From: Heterobilharzia americana
Taxonomy: Eukaryota > Platyhelminthes > Trematoda > Strigeidida > Schistosomatidae
Length of the DNA stretch: 64,000 nucleotides
Direction of reading: 5' to 3'
Assembly (NCBI GenBank): GCA_944470555.2
Contig: OX104134.1
Coordinates: 115,686,701 to 115,750,700, forward strand
In this document: positions 37,216-49,765 of the stretch, piece by piece
Position numbering within the stretch: position 1 is the first letter of the stretch
Layout of the letters: each line of letters begins with the position of its first letter
Made by a program: the position numbers and the translations under genes
The notes under the pieces: model-generated
The model's input: the letters and a program-made list of their open reading frames with translations, nothing else
Databases searched by the model: none
Told to the model about the DNA's origin: nothing

Positions 37216-38088
37216 CATGTCTCCAGTGGTTTTCTAACCGATGTCATATCATCATGAATACCATCTTCAATTTTAGTTTAACAAAGGAAGTCTTAGCAGA
37301 AATCATTGGCTGTGCATACCTCTTTCGCACTCAAGTATTTGGTTGGAGTTTAAGCATAACTAAGACCTCTACTGCTATAGGAAATTGAAAACGGAAGAAA
37401 GATTGAAAATTTATGAGAATTGGGTAAGCAATTTCAAGGTCATTGTTTGTTCCTTGTGACTTCCCGTTTCTATGTAGGGTCAAATTGCTGGACCTCCATT
37501 GGGAGATGGAACTCTATAAAGGTTGTAGGCACATCAAGCTGACGAGTTTCAAACAAGCAGAAACGCGCGTCCAGGACTCCACTGCAAGTAGCCACGATGA
37601 ACTTTATAGTTACTGTCTGGATCTCGCATTTCCAGAGCTGGCAGACCCAGTCTGAAAACTGCTGGCCGTAAGACTAGGTCCACTTCAGATGAAAGAAACA
37701 GCAGTGAAGCGCTCTCAGTTTCAGCGATAGAACTATGCAGGCCGCAGGTCACACCCAGTTTGGAGACCCAGTCACTGGCGAAAATCACACAGGGTGAGAT
37801 GCAAGCCCGTTTGAGGCTCTCAGTTTCAGGGTCACTGGACTCGGCTTTAATAAACCTTGCATACCGGCTCTGAGAAATAGCAAGTAACCAAATCTAAACA
37901 GCATGTCAGGAAGCCAATGATGGTCATCGAACCAGCTATCATCACTCCATATAGCAAAGACAAATTAGAGCTTGACATCTCTGTTATCTTAACAGAGCAG
38001 GAGAAAGGAGAGACCCAGAACCACGTAAACGTTTCGAACATGACCTTGTAGAAATTCGGAGTTTGATTGACCAGCTTTACCAGAAAAC

Positions 38089-38307
38089 ATGCCAGGAGTT
38101 ACCCTACTCAAGATATATAGAGTAGGGAAACAGGAGACAGTCATCGTTGAAAATAAGTTTCGGCTACTTAAAGTCATGTTCAAGTCAACAGGTGAGAGGG
38201 ATCAGATTCTGGAGAACGCCCATATACTTCAAGGATCTGGAGTGCTAATGCAAAAGGATTTGACTCTCGCTGATCGAATCAAAAATGAGGAGCAGAAACA
38301 GGACTAA
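38089..38307 (+). pseudogene. CR1-like ORF1 C-terminal fragment
   Basis: The frame reads FRLLKVMFKSTGERDQILEN then GVLMQKDLT. It resembles the C-terminal RNA-binding part of LINE ORF1 proteins (R/K-rich, with a conserved DLT clause). Upstream portions (37880-38090) lie in other frames with stops. Confidence 0.55.
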
Positions 38308-38923
38308 GATCCAGATTAGCAGCAGGAGAGCAAGATCTGAAAGTGGTGGGTTTTCGTGTAGTGAGGTTTCGGCAACAAATGATGCCGAAGCCTTTACGGA
38401 TAGGACGGAAACTCATTTAAGTAGTTTCATCGTCTTGTGCACAAATTTACGTAGTCTCTTAAACAAAAAGACTGAGCTCAGTAATTTAGTAGGCAAGGCA
38501 AGTCCTGACATCATTGCTATCTCAAAAACTTGGCTCTCTTCTAGGATCCGTGACTGTGAAACACACTTACGAAGATTCATCCGTTTTAGGAGTGACAGGT
38601 TAGCACGCAAAGGTGGTGGTGTCATCCTTTATGTCAAGAATACCTTAACTGCAAAAACCATAGAAACGGTTGCACATGAAAGTGGGAGGTGTGAAATGCT
38701 GTGCTGCCGACTGAAATCTAAGGGGCAAGATGTTAACGTATTCGTAGTATATCAAAGTCCCGAATGTGGGGCAGCAGACTTCCTCCTGAATAAGCTAATA
38801 CTTTGGACAGATAAATGCCGATGTCTAGATGTAGGAGACTTCAACGTACCATCAGTTGACTGGGATAGACTGACTACAAAAGCACCACGTAACTTGTTTG
38901 ATCACAGGTTAGTGGGAACATGA
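38285..38923 (+). pseudogene. CR1-like endonuclease domain, element 1
   Basis: A 212-codon frame holds NLRSLLNKKTELSNLV, PDIIAISKTWLSSRI (where active copies have ITETWL), RKGGGVILYVK, NVFVVYQSPE and LDVGDFNVPSVDW. These are the APE endonuclease motifs of CR1/Jockey-group LINEs. The catalytic Glu of the TETW box is replaced here by Lys (SKTW), so the domain would be dead even without the downstream stop. Confidence 0.82.
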
Positions 38924-39639
38924 ATTTCCTCCACCCTCATACACCAAATTAGGACAGCAACTAGATATGATCATAAGCATGCTCCATCAGTTCTAGACTT
39001 AGCATTCCTACACACAGATGGTGTATGCTACATGCAGCACCTAGAACCCCTGATAAGATTGATCACGCTGTGATCATCTTCAGATTCACAGCAGACTTCT
39101 TGTACGAGACTGATGGCTCAACTAGACTCAACATATGGGAAACTAATATGGAAGCTATCCACTTAGCAGCCCCTTTGGAGGACTGAACAGTCATTCCAGA
39201 AGCCTCATTTGAAGGTCTTTGGTGCTCTTTCAAACAGTTATATGCACGAGTGATCCAACCGTTCATTCCGTAGACTGTTCCGAGGGGACAGAAACGTTGT
39301 CCTCCGTGGATAAACCACGAAATCTGAATCTTGCTTCGACGAAAGAAAGAGTGTTTGAGTCTTGCCATCCACCTTTATACACCTGATCTGGTGAAGCATT
39401 ACAAAGCTGACCCTCTGGACAGATAAATGCCGATGTCTAGTTGTAGAAGACTTCAAACTCACCATCAGTTGACTGGGATAGACTAACAACAACAGCACCA
39501 TGTAATTCGTATGACCACAGTTAGTGGAAACAAAGAAGCTCTCAATAAAAGTATCGCTGCTATCCACCTGTTTTGAATATGCTTTGAAACACGTCTTGCC
39601 CAAGCTGAATTGCAACATCCAAAGAGGTTATTTTGATAT

Positions 39640-41339
39640 ATGAACTGTAGAAATAAGATATGTCGTGGTATACCCGCCTTAATCAATGGGACGGAAAATG
39701 ACCGTTTGACTGAGTACGATAGGGAAGAAGCAGAAACCATGGCTGGATATTTTAATGAGGTCCTCACACAGGAATTTTCTGTGGACACATCCAACAGTAG
39801 AAGCATTGATATCCAACAGAATGAACTTTGTGAATATCGATCGCAATGATGTATTTCGGACATTAAGTACTCTCAATGTGGAAAAATCAACGGGACCGGG
39901 TGAACTGCATGCAAGTTTGCTCAGAGAGCTTGCACTCTATGTAGCCGGCCCATCGGCTATTATACTAAGACTGTCTCTCAGTGAAGGCATACCCCCTATG
40001 ACTGGAAGGATGCCATAATTACACGTATCCACAAGATAGGTTCTAGGCAGCTTCCATCAAATTACAGACCGATAAGTTTGATTAGTACTGTACTAAAAAT
40101 CTCAGAAAGAGTAATCAAAAAACCCATTAGTCCACCTAGAGAGCAACACTCCATTGTCTCGTTCACAGCATGGCTTTCACAGAAATTTCTCTTGCTAGAC
40201 GAACCTTCTTACAGTCAGAGGAAGTTGGGTTAAGTTTAAAGATGATAGGATACCTGCAGATGTCATTTTCAGTGACTTTAGTAAGGCGTTCGGCAAAATA
40301 CCCCATTCCAGGTTGGTGGGAAAACTGGGAAGTTTTGGAACCACTGGCAGTCTGGTTGCATGGATGAGACAGTTCCTCGTTAGTAGGAGACAAAGAGTAA
40401 GGATCAATTCTCAACTCTCCTCTTGGAAGTCAGTAGAGAGTGGATTGTCGAAAGACACAGTCCTGAGTCCCTTGCTTTTTCTCCTATATGTAAATGAGCT
40501 GCCAAATATCACGAATTCCCCAACGGTTCTCTACGCTGATGATGTAAAAATCTGGCGGGAAATTAGGAACGATGAGGATATACGTGCTCTCCAGGCAGAA
40601 TTGAACAGCTTGTTTACCTGGTCAGAGAAGTGGCTGATTCCTATCAATGCAGGTAAATGTGTGAGCATGCACTTGGAGCACACATACATAGCAACACCTA
40701 CGACATTGGTGGGACTCCTCTACCGTCAGTACTGACCCACAATGACCTAGGAGTGACGGTGAATTATGACTTGAAAACCACTGCACACTGTCGTTTGGTA
40801 GCAGCTCAGAGTTTAGGACTCTCTGGGCATTAAATGGAACATTTACGAAAATAAGTAGTGACATGTTCACCATCTTATGCGCATCTTTACTTAGGTCTAA
40901 ATTAGAAAACTTTACACAGGCGGCAAATCCTCGTCTGAAAGACGAAGCAGACCTTCTAGAAAGAGTTCAGAGGACAGCCACTCGTATGATCCCTGTGACG
41001 GCTGGCCTCACCTAAGAAGACAGACTTAAGAAGCTGAAGCTTTCCACTTTATCCTATTGAGGACAGAAGGGAGACCTAATCATGCTATTTAGGATTTTAA
41101 GAAATGACTTCGGACCTAATCTATCTTTTCTTTTCCTTCCCACCAGGTCGAAAAGCCTCAGAGAACATATTAGGAGACCACGGAATAAAAGAATGAATAA
41201 AGTCTTCGCAGAGTACTGGTTTTCTTGTCAAGAAATCAACGCCTGGAACCGACTCCCAGAAGAAGTGGTGTCCGCATCATCAACTGACTCGTTCAAAAGG
41301 GGACTGGACAAGCACAGAAATCTACTGGAAAATGATTAA
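39640..41339 (+). pseudogene. CR1-like reverse transcriptase, element 1
   Basis: Pieces in order: EEAETMAGYFNEVLTQEF (39727-39780), NVEKSTGPGELHASLLRELA (fingers), LPSNYRPISLIS near 40060, FSDFSKAFGKIPHSRLVGKL (motif A, with Gly in place of a family-typical Asp), VLSPLLFLLYVNELPN (motif B region) and LYADDVKIW (motif C, near 40533-40544). The C-terminal NAWNRLPEEVVSASSTDSFK is the LINE tail clause, ending 41339. Several frameshifts; not functional. Confidence 0.85.
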
Positions 41340-42102
41340 TATAGGCTCACAGCCTCCTATCCTCAAACAGCGAATCCGAATCTTACTTCATGAGATGGGT
41401 ATGGGTGTTCACCTCGCACCATAAAGTTAGGTTCCACGATTAGGAACAAACGCATGCGAAGTTCGAAGTTTTCGTTGTAACCATTGACGTCGTAAGTCCA
41501 TTTGCATAGTTTGTTATTTAGTAATCTAACCGTCCTTTCGTTACAAAGTACTTTAGTATTTAGCTTTGCTAACTACAAAGGAACCATGTTTACGATCTGG
41601 AGTGTCGGTAAAGTATCCACACTATACGCAGTAAAGTCGAATCTATACGCTTTTTTTCACTTGGTTCTTGATTACATCAATTTTCAGATTTCCTGTTGTG
41701 TCTGACTACTTATTACTACATTCTTGTGGTAATATTTCAGTCTATCCCATATATTGGGCTTACGGCTCCGCTATTCTCCTCACTTACTGTGTTTCCAACG
41801 TTTCGGTATACTACGTATAGCCGTTCGCTGTTTTTCTATTTTAACAATAAGCTTCGATTTCAACGTCTTTTTAAATGGAAAGATCTAAGGCTAAACGTTC
41901 TAAAATTGACTGCTCTAATGAGAAAAAGCAAAGACTTGGTCATTCCAGTGCTCTCTTATGTGACAGAAGCATTGTTACTCCGTATACCTCAGATCTCGAT
42001 GAACTGGTATGCCCCACGCCTTTTGTTAGAACTGAAGACATCATATCAGTCATTAGTAGCAGTACTAACGACCACAGGTAAGAAATCGATAACATTAAGA
42101 CC

Positions 42103-42537
42103 ATGATGGAAGAGATTCGGAGAATAGTTGAGGATTTCCATCCATTAGCATATCTTCTAGGGAAGCATGAGAACTTAGTTGCAGATCATGTGGTGAAAGC
42201 AGAAAACTTAATAGACCACTTGGAGCTAATGAAGAGACTATCGTCGTCCCAACGGGCCATCGTTTGTAACATACCTGATACCCTACCCTTGGATGTAGTT
42301 AAAACAAAGATATTAAACTCATGCGGTATGACAGGAATACACTGTGACTGTAAGCCCCTTCGCAAAAAGTCAGCGCAGTCTAGCTGCCCCATGATCTTCA
42401 AGTTCACTACTTCATTTGACGCCAAAAGATTTACTAAACTACAAGACCACATAAGGTTACATGGCAGCTTTAAAAATATTGCTATTTCACAAAACAAAAC
42501 CGCGTACCAACGCAGAAAACAAAAAGAAGTAGTCTGA
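42103..42537 (+). pseudogene. CR1-like ORF1 protein, element 2
   Basis: A 144-codon frame. The N-terminal half (EEIRRIVEDFHPLAYLLGKH) is helical, followed by an RRM-like part (RAIVCNIPDTLPLDVVKTKI, then PMIFKFTTSFDAKRFTKLQD) and a basic tail (QRRKQKE). This order is typical of the RNA-binding ORF1 of CR1/L1-group elements, which coats element RNA. It starts at ATG 42103; upstream frames (41875-42081) may be an earlier part. Confidence 0.65.
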
Positions 42538-43163
42538 CCAGTTTATCACATTTAAACACAGAGGCTGCTGTGTGCACGAACAGACCATCAGAAAGTGCTG
42601 ACTTGGTCAGTAATTCTGTTGAATGTTGAATGTACCTCTTCCTCGGTACAACGGTCTCAATCAAATCTAGCTACATATGAGCATGATCCTTCAGTTGCTA
42701 GCAAAATGAAAACTGTTTGTACCGTCCCCCCTAAGGTCACCATAAACAGAAGACCGCTGGGTGACAGAAAACTCAGAAGTTAGGGCGAAACCTCATCATC
42801 TAAAGCTAATGACGGAGGAGAATATTTCATAGCTAAGCCACTAACAATAGACGAACCCAAAAGGCGAGTTTTCCGTCAAACCCCTTTTTTCAGAAATGAG
42901 TGCCACGACAACTCGAGGTTGCATCACACGAGACACTCCTTCGGACCAAGTCCCTTTAATCACAGGGGTCATAACTTGGTCCCGAGTAGCGCCCCGAACG
43001 CTCAAATGTCCTGCATATCACAAACACCTAACCACTGTTCAGCTGTGCATCTTAATAATCCTAGTCAATACATTGGGAACAGATGTACACCCCCGGCAAG
43101 AAACTTTCCCACTTATGAACCCTACCAAGATTTCCTTCGGATCCCGCACAATATGTACGACCC

Positions 43164-44243
43164 ATGGTGTTTAGGCTCCTTCGACCCCCTCATAACACAG
43201 GGCTGGAACCAATTTTCTCGACGTGCACCTGTCATAAACCATACCTTACATCAACAGTAAAGAAGAGGTGCACGTTAACAACCTATAAGTGCCGTGAAAA
43301 ACTAAGTAATCATATACTTGTGAGAGACAGAAACTCACCAGTCACACTGGTACACCCCACTATTGAGTTTTGTCACGTCCGAGACATAGGTAGTGCATCG
43401 TCTAGCGAACTGAATACCAGGAATTCTTCCGCTCACCGAGGCTTAAGAGACATGATAAGTTACTTTGCAAACCATAGTAGCCTTTTCACGCTTCTACTTA
43501 TTAATGCCCGCTCGTTACTTAGGAAAATATCCTACCTTAGAACAGTAGTTTTGCTAACCGAACTCACTGCATTACTAGTTACTGAATCATGGTGTACTGA
43601 CTCAATCCTAGATATGGACACGTGTGTAGATGGTTATACTCTGCGTCGCCATAATCGTGACCACAAGCGTGTTGGAAGCTGTTTGATCTATGTGTGTAGC
43701 ATTGCTACCTCAAATAAGATTGAAGATGACATCTTTAGTGATCTGCTGGGCTCACTTTAAGTCATTATAAACGGTACCAACTACGAAATCCTAGTGGTTT
43801 GGGTGTATAGAGCGCCATGTTCAGCAAACGAAAAAGATGAACTGATGGCTAGATCATTTGCTCACGCTGGGTCCCTCACTGTTGACTTCAACCTGATTGC
43901 AGGCGACTGTAACTTACCTGAAGTTAACTGGGAGGTCGGTCGTGGCCCACAACGATTTGATGAAATACCTGCTATCATAGATATCTATGGCTGGAAACAA
44001 TACATCCAGCAACCCACGCGTGGAGATAGTATACTGGACCTTCTCTTTTGCTGTGAAATCATCCCTGTCACTACCCACATTAGTAGCGAATTTTCTAACA
44101 GTGACCATAGGATGGTATTCTGTTGCTTATCAATTCTTCCTGCCAATGAGAAAAATAGACAATCTTCAAATTATACCCGGCGTAGAAGCTATAAGAATAT
44201 AGAGTACTCATCGAGCTACTCAGGTGCTCTCCATGAGATATGA
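43164..44243 (+). pseudogene. CR1-like endonuclease, element 2
   Basis: One reading frame is interrupted only by TAA at 43758-43760. LLINARSLLRKISYLRTVV, LLVTESWC (TESW catalytic box intact), VVWVYRAPCSANEKD, NLIAGDCNLPEVNW (GDxN box) and SNSDHRMVF (SDH box) are all present. The key catalytic residues of the APE-type nuclease therefore survive and the main defect is one nonsense codon. The frame then shifts before the RT at about 44230. Confidence 0.85.
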
Positions 44244-46286
44244 GATAACTACTTTACCACACACTCTCACTTTTCTACAGAAATGGAGAGCTCTGTGTCT
44301 AGAGACTGTTGCTCCTGTGAAAACAGTTAGGGCTTATAAGGAGCCAGACCAATATATCCCTAAAGTATTCCACAATAAACTTAGGAAATCATCATCACAA
44401 TACCACTCGTCGAAAGACTTCATATCACTGCACTTAATTCATGAGACTTACGAATCTATCAAGACACTAAGTGCGAAACAGGCGGTAAACGAAGAGATCA
44501 TCGCTCTCAAAAGTGGCTCTAGAATACACAAGCTGACATCTCTTCTCAGTAAACGTCTGAAGCTATCAACGGATGTAGCCTATCTGCTACATAATGGGGT
44601 GGTACATAACCATCCCCTCAAGATTAGTGAACTGTTTAGCGAATCATTCACTAATTTCAATCTTAATGCCCTCAACCCCACTAGCTTTACTCCAATCGCC
44701 ACTAGTTCATGTACTAGAGTGGAGTTCACTGTCCAAAGTATCACTGAGGCTATCAGAAGCCTAAAACTATCTACAGGTACGGGGATAGATGGCATAAACT
44801 CAATAGTCATCAGAAACAGTGGTGATGATATGCCACTGTTCTTGCTTAAGATATTCACACTATCAATGGAAAGTGGGAAGTATTCCAGCTTTATAATTCC
44901 TCGCTACAAGTCCGGTGACAAAGCCAATGTTGGGAACTACAGACATATCAACATAACGCCAGTCGTCTCCCGAATTATGGAAAAAGTGATTAAGAGCAGC
45001 ATGTCTGACTACCTACTTAGCGAAAACCTCATCACAAAGTCACAGCACGTTTTCATTAAAAATAGGTCTTGCGTTACTTGCCATTTCGACTTCTTCAACC
45101 TTATCACTAGTAGCCGCGAGGCACGTAAAATCGTCATTGTTCTATACTTCGATATATCAAAGGCATTTGACCAGGTGCCACAAAGTATTCTCTTTGATAA
45201 GCTACAATCGATTGGCATCCATAACCCTTTACTTCATTGGCTAAAATCATTTTTTAGTGATCGGAGCCAAATCGTCAAAGTAAATTCTATGCAGTCTACA
45301 CCTAGGCTCATAACTAGTGGAGTAATACAGGGTAGTGTCCTTGGACCTTTGTTGTTCATAACTTATATTAGTAGTGTATGCAAGTGCTTCACTGTAGGGG
45401 AAACATTCCTATACGCTGATGACCTTAAGGTTGTATACTCATGTCACCCATGAACTAGGTAATACGCTATCTACTGCTCGACAAGAATTAGGTGAAGTTG
45501 CTAAATGGTGTGACGAGTCCCATCTCAAGTTCAACATTGATAAATGTTGTTGGCTTAGCATAGGCAGCGATAACCTAGATGTGTCTCTCGAAGTATGTGG
45601 GCAAAAGCTACCTAGACGTTCTTCAGTGCTAGATCTTGGTCTTAGATATTCCAGTGACTTAACATTCTCTGAGCAGACGGCTTGTATCACATCTAAGTCA
45701 CGTAGACTCCTTGGATGCATCGTCCGTAACTTTTATAGCACTGAATCAAGGGTCCTACTCTACAAAGTGAGCATCCATCCAATTTTAGAGTACTGCCCGT
45801 TTATCTTAAGTGGCCTTCGTATAAGCGACAAAGGAAAAATTGAAGGAGTACAACGCCACTTTACACTAAGAACACTAGGAGCTGACTGCAGCCTAGACTA
45901 CATCTCGAGATGCAACATGCTAGGACTGGAACCTCTCTGGAAGAGGCGACTTAGAACGAATGTTTTATCATAAATTACTTCGTAAGCAAGTGCACTCATG
46001 TGGCCCGGAAATTTAAATAGTTGTAACATCTACTCACTATTTGCGTAATCACAACCTATTAGTGGAAAATGAGTGTTGTAAGACCAAATTGCAAAGAAAC
46101 TTCTTCATCAATAAGTTCTCTCACATCTGGAATAGACTTCCTGAGGAAATACGTACCGCAGGCACATTATCTACCTTTCGTTCTGCACTTAATAAGCTCC
46201 TAACAGATGATCAGTCTATCACTCGCCTAGGCACTATATGTACTTTCTGGGCTAATGAAAGCATACTAGGACCTCTAAACGTATAG
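44224..46286 (+). pseudogene. CR1-like reverse transcriptase, element 2
   Basis: A 409-codon frame runs through LSTGTGIDGINSIVIRNSGD (fingers), NVGNYRHINITPVVSRIMEK, VLYFDISKAFDQVPQSILFD (motif A with Asp), GVIQGSVLGPLLFITYI (motif B) and FLYADDLKVVYS (motif C, 45412-45423). A frameshift near 45440 moves on to a 184-codon frame with the thumb (CDESHLKFNIDKC) and later EYCPFIL. A further shift leads to 46041-46286, which ends with IWNRLPEEIRTAGTLSTFR. Polymerase motifs are intact; two frameshifts disable it. Confidence 0.88.
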
Positions 46287-46300
46287 AGTAAAGCTATCAT

Positions 46301-47750
46301 AAATCTCAAGTACTTTTTACCTCAATGGACTCATAAAGGGTGTTTGATTACTAGTCCATCTGGTCGGATTTTGCAGTACAAATACATAACCAGTGTTCCC
46401 TTTAAGTTTACCAACAAAAACTGCCTATCTAATAACTCATGTGAACTTCATATGAGAAAAAAAAAAAGGATGATTCAATCTCATATAGATAAATTAAAGT
46501 TTACATATAGCTCGAATGACTTAAAAAAGACAAGAACTTCTCTCCTCCCAGTTTGGTTTACGTGGTATTCCATTGTCCAGTTTCTCCTTGAGCTTTCTTT
46601 TCTCTTCTCTTTTCAGTATCAGCCTGACGAGAAAGTCCTAAGCATTAGTTAGATCAAAAAGCATCAACTTACCGGAAATCCTACTTCGTACCTAATACTG
46701 GAAACTGATGTTAGAGGTATCCAACTGGCTCGCCCCAATTTTCCTGTTTCTTGAACAGCTTAACAACCAACTCACCTCCCTACCAGTACCCTAAATGCTA
46801 CCACATACGAAACCCCAAGCACAATAACTGGTCTCCGATTTCTGGTCCGTGACAAATGCAGCGGAAATCTGGATAAACAATCCAACCTGAGAGATCACTT
46901 TACAACGACAGCACATCCATAATAATGCTATGCAACATATTTCTCTAGTACTTTGTCTTGTATCAATCCATCTAATAGAGGTCAATTAACAGCCAATGTA
47001 TCTCCTTGACAATGTTGCACACTTTAATGTGAAGTCTATGAAGTTTTACCCATGTGTAATATTCACCACTGTTGAACGACGATGCTTCCAGTCTTTAATT
47101 ACTTGCACCACAACAATGTTTTCAGTACTACCAATCTGAATTGCTGGAAAAAGTAACACTTGAAAAGTGAGAAAAGCCTGAACTTAGACAATCACCTGGA
47201 TTAAATGATGATATGAATATTTCCGGAGGTATTAAGGCAACAAGAACAATTCACCCTAGATGATTTTACCATCCTTAAAAAGAAATTTAAGATAAAAGAT
47301 CAAGTTGCATAAATCAATGATATTTATGAACAACTATGCCCGATTAATGTCGGTAAATCTAGCGGAAATGTTTCATGCTGTAATTAATTAACACCAACAA
47401 TTTATATCAGTTTGCTCACTTCTGAAGTGCAAGGTCACAAAATATGTCTAGATAAATTCACATAGGTTACAACGATCACAAGTTTCGGCAGTGTTCATAT
47501 TAGTATTCACATTTTTCACCTTCGTGTTGAATAGCATCGTATGATCGTACGATGTTTATAAACCCTGCTTTCGGATCAATTTTAAAAATGATAACCTGAA
47601 TAATCGCTACAACAGTTAGGAGTAAAATGTCAATGACAGTGCTGCTCTGCATTACAATCAGCTTTAAGGTGAGGAAAAGAAGAAATACCAGTATTTACAC
47701 ATACTTATTTGCATGCATGAGTCGGAAAGGGAGTTTTGTTTGCATGTATC
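46301..47750. other. non-coding stretch between elements
   Basis: The first 350 bases may include 3' UTR of the CR1-like element. The rest shows no convincing exon, repeat or RNA gene. Confidence 0.4.
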
Positions 47751-47751
47751 C

Positions 47752-48033
47752 TGCTTCGTCACACACTTCTGCAGAAGCAAAATTGATGACGACCGTGATA
47801 GATTTACCGGACTCTCCAAGCTGAAGGCACACGGTCAAGCATCCTCACCATTTGGCACGCTGTCGTGTTACGTTGCACTGCTCGTCATCTATCCTCCAGT
47901 CAGTTAGTTGGAACGCATCGGTATCTCGGCCCAACCTTGCAAATATGCTATTCCATCCGACTACGCTATTGTGTTCTTCCTTGGTCTCGTATTCTTGGGC
48001 ATATAGCGAGTACGAATAATTAGTGATTGGCCT
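47752..48033 (+). repeat. solo LTR (gypsy family of 29831-31484)
   Basis: It aligns with the LTR at 29831-30159 over most of its length (GTCACACACTTC start, GCTGAAGGCACACGGTCAAG core, GAATAATTAGTGATTGGCCT end). It has small indels and no internal region on either side. It may come from recombination between LTRs or from decay of an insertion. The two ends of the LTR are less well conserved than the core. Confidence 0.75.
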
Positions 48034-48489
48034 CTGTGTCTGTCAAGTTTGCATCAAGACGATTCCGAGAATCCCACCAGATCTGCCTTACTAAAGAATA
48101 ACAGTATATGAAATATTGAACATAATCAAATATTCACTTACTGTTACTATGGTTTTCATGTATATCTTACTTATAAATAAATAAGTAAATCTGTTTTATC
48201 CTCACATTGATAATTTGACATGAGAGAAGCCAGTTTACAGGCATGTTACTTTCAAAGGTAATATAGGTTAATTCCACTGGGAATACTTGTTGTAGTGGAT
48301 GAAAATACACCTTAAAACGATGAATAGTCCAAATATCAGTATTTGTACATAGATATCTTTTGTATTAGCGTAAGCAGAATCATTCGAGAAGTGTATTTAA
48401 TGCGTAGTCACTTCCATATGAAAAGATCACTTGATACAGAGTACTAGAAAACATGTAGTGTGAAGTTTATTCCATAACTTACTGTATTG
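48034..48489. other. short non-coding spacer
   Basis: AT-rich spacer between the solo LTR and the reverse-oriented CR1-like fragment. Nothing recognised. Confidence 0.4.
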
Positions 48490-49765
48490 CATCATAAAGA
48501 ATCGTCACCTAGGTTTAAGGCGGTATTTTTCGACAGGTACAGTACACCCACGATTGCATCGACTATATGAGGACGTAGGCTTGAAAGTAGGAGCGCAACA
48601 GGCACGAGTAATGCCACGCAAAAGGCGGTAAAATAAGTTAAAGTTAAGCTTAAGGCGTCTTAGCCACAGTGGGTCAATCTTCAGTTTCTTACACCTTCTC
48701 TCATAGTCAGGTTCTTCATGACGGCCCAGCACACAGCGAGTAAACATGCTCTGAATATTCTCAATGCGTATCCTGTCCGAAGTATACATATTGCTGGAGA
48801 TGATTGTGCCATATTCAAGTACTGGGTGGACCACTACTTTGAATAAAAGTGGTCTAGCCTCAGTGGTGTATACATGTTTAAGCAAAAGGCCAACTGAACG
48901 CCTACACTTGGATACAAAAGACTGAACATACTCCGTAAACTTTGATTTCCGAGAACACCTAAACCACATACTGAGTTATATGATTGTAGCACAGAGTCGC
49001 CAAGGTGTAAACTGACGTTTGAGTAGGAATTATTGAAACAGAGAATTCTGCATTTACTAGAATTAGGTGGGAGTTGCCATATTTCACTCCAAGCGAACGA
49101 ATACGTCAGGTCTTCCTGGGTTCTATTAGAATCCTCACTTAGTGATGAGTGGGGGAAGCTATACACAATTTTTAAGTCATCAGCAAACAGGTAGGGCTTA
49201 CCATATCTTATTACGTTAGAAATATCATTTATGTAAAGGAGGAAGAATAACAACCCCAACACACTACGTTGAATGACTCCACTCAAAATAGGCTTTGGGG
49301 AGGAATAGGTGTGACTGAACTTTACTATTTGAGTACTCTGTCTCAGGAATGAGCTTATCCCCGATAATAGAGGGTCACTAATTCCAAATGATTCAAGCTT
49401 CAGAATTAGCTGATAATGAGACACTTTATCAAATGCTTTTTTGAAGTCAAAAAATAGAGCAGTTACGAAAACACCTTCATCTCGTTTGCAGGTGACTTCC
49501 TCAGAATAATGCAGTAAGCAAGTACTGCATGAACGACCTTTTAAGAAACCATACTGCGTAGGGGAAAGTAGCTGATGCGCGACCATAATCAGTAATTTCT
49601 TGCACACCCACCTTCATAATACGAGAGACTACAGATGTAATATTTGTGGGACGATAGTTTTGAATATTTGACGTCAGGCCAGCGGTCAGCGTAACATGCC
49701 TCAGTAAGGGATATTGAGAATAGCTACGCATGAGCATACTATTGCGCGTACACATCATAAGTCAC
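48490..49765 (-). mobile_element. CR1-like retrotransposon 3, 5'-truncated RT fragment
   Basis: Only the RT and its C-terminal part are present: no ORF1 or endonuclease, as expected of 5' truncation during target-primed reverse transcription. On the - strand it starts near 49760 with SNIQNYRPTNITSVVSRIMK and ends with the C-terminal frame stop at 48505. It differs from elements 1 and 2 in sequence. Confidence 0.85.
48505..49758 (-). pseudogene. CR1-like reverse transcriptase, element 3
   Basis: The 257-codon frame complement(48834-49607) holds YGFLKGRSCSTCLLHYSEEV, LFFDFKKAFDKVSHYQLILK (motif A), GVIQRSVLGLLFFLLYIND (motif B, with Arg for Gly) and YLFADDLKIVYS (motif C, codons at 49176-49187). 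After a frameshift near 48970, complement(48505-48969) carries LKHVYTTEARPLLFKVVVHP, LEYGTII and later LWLRRLKLNFNLFYRLL, the typical CR1 C-terminal clauses. One frameshift plus motif B change; defective. Confidence 0.85.

Larger units (their letters stand above)
37830..41430 (+). mobile_element. CR1-like non-LTR retrotransposon 1, defective
   Basis: ORF1-like, endonuclease and reverse transcriptase pieces occur in order over about 3.6 kb. The 5' boundary is unclear: GC-richer sequence from about 37540 may be its leader. The 3' boundary is near 41430, shortly before the next element begins. Many stops and shifts are present, and part of the endonuclease region is duplicated inside (38801-38923 and 39413-39540). 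Confidence 0.8.
41450..46300 (+). mobile_element. CR1-like non-LTR retrotransposon 2, nearly full length
   Basis: About 4.8 kb with 5' region, ORF1, endonuclease and RT, in the same orientation as and directly following element 1. It is the best-preserved element in the window, with long frames (144, 198, 149, 409, 184 codons) separated by few lesions. The 5' edge lies after 41430 and the 3' edge just after the stop at 46286; both were judged from content. Its RT sequence is clearly different from element 1, so it is another family, not a tandem copy. Confidence 0.82.

Noticed and set aside
37443..37655. 70-codon + strand frame before CR1-like element 1
   Set aside because: No recognisable domain; more likely leader sequence of the element or chance.
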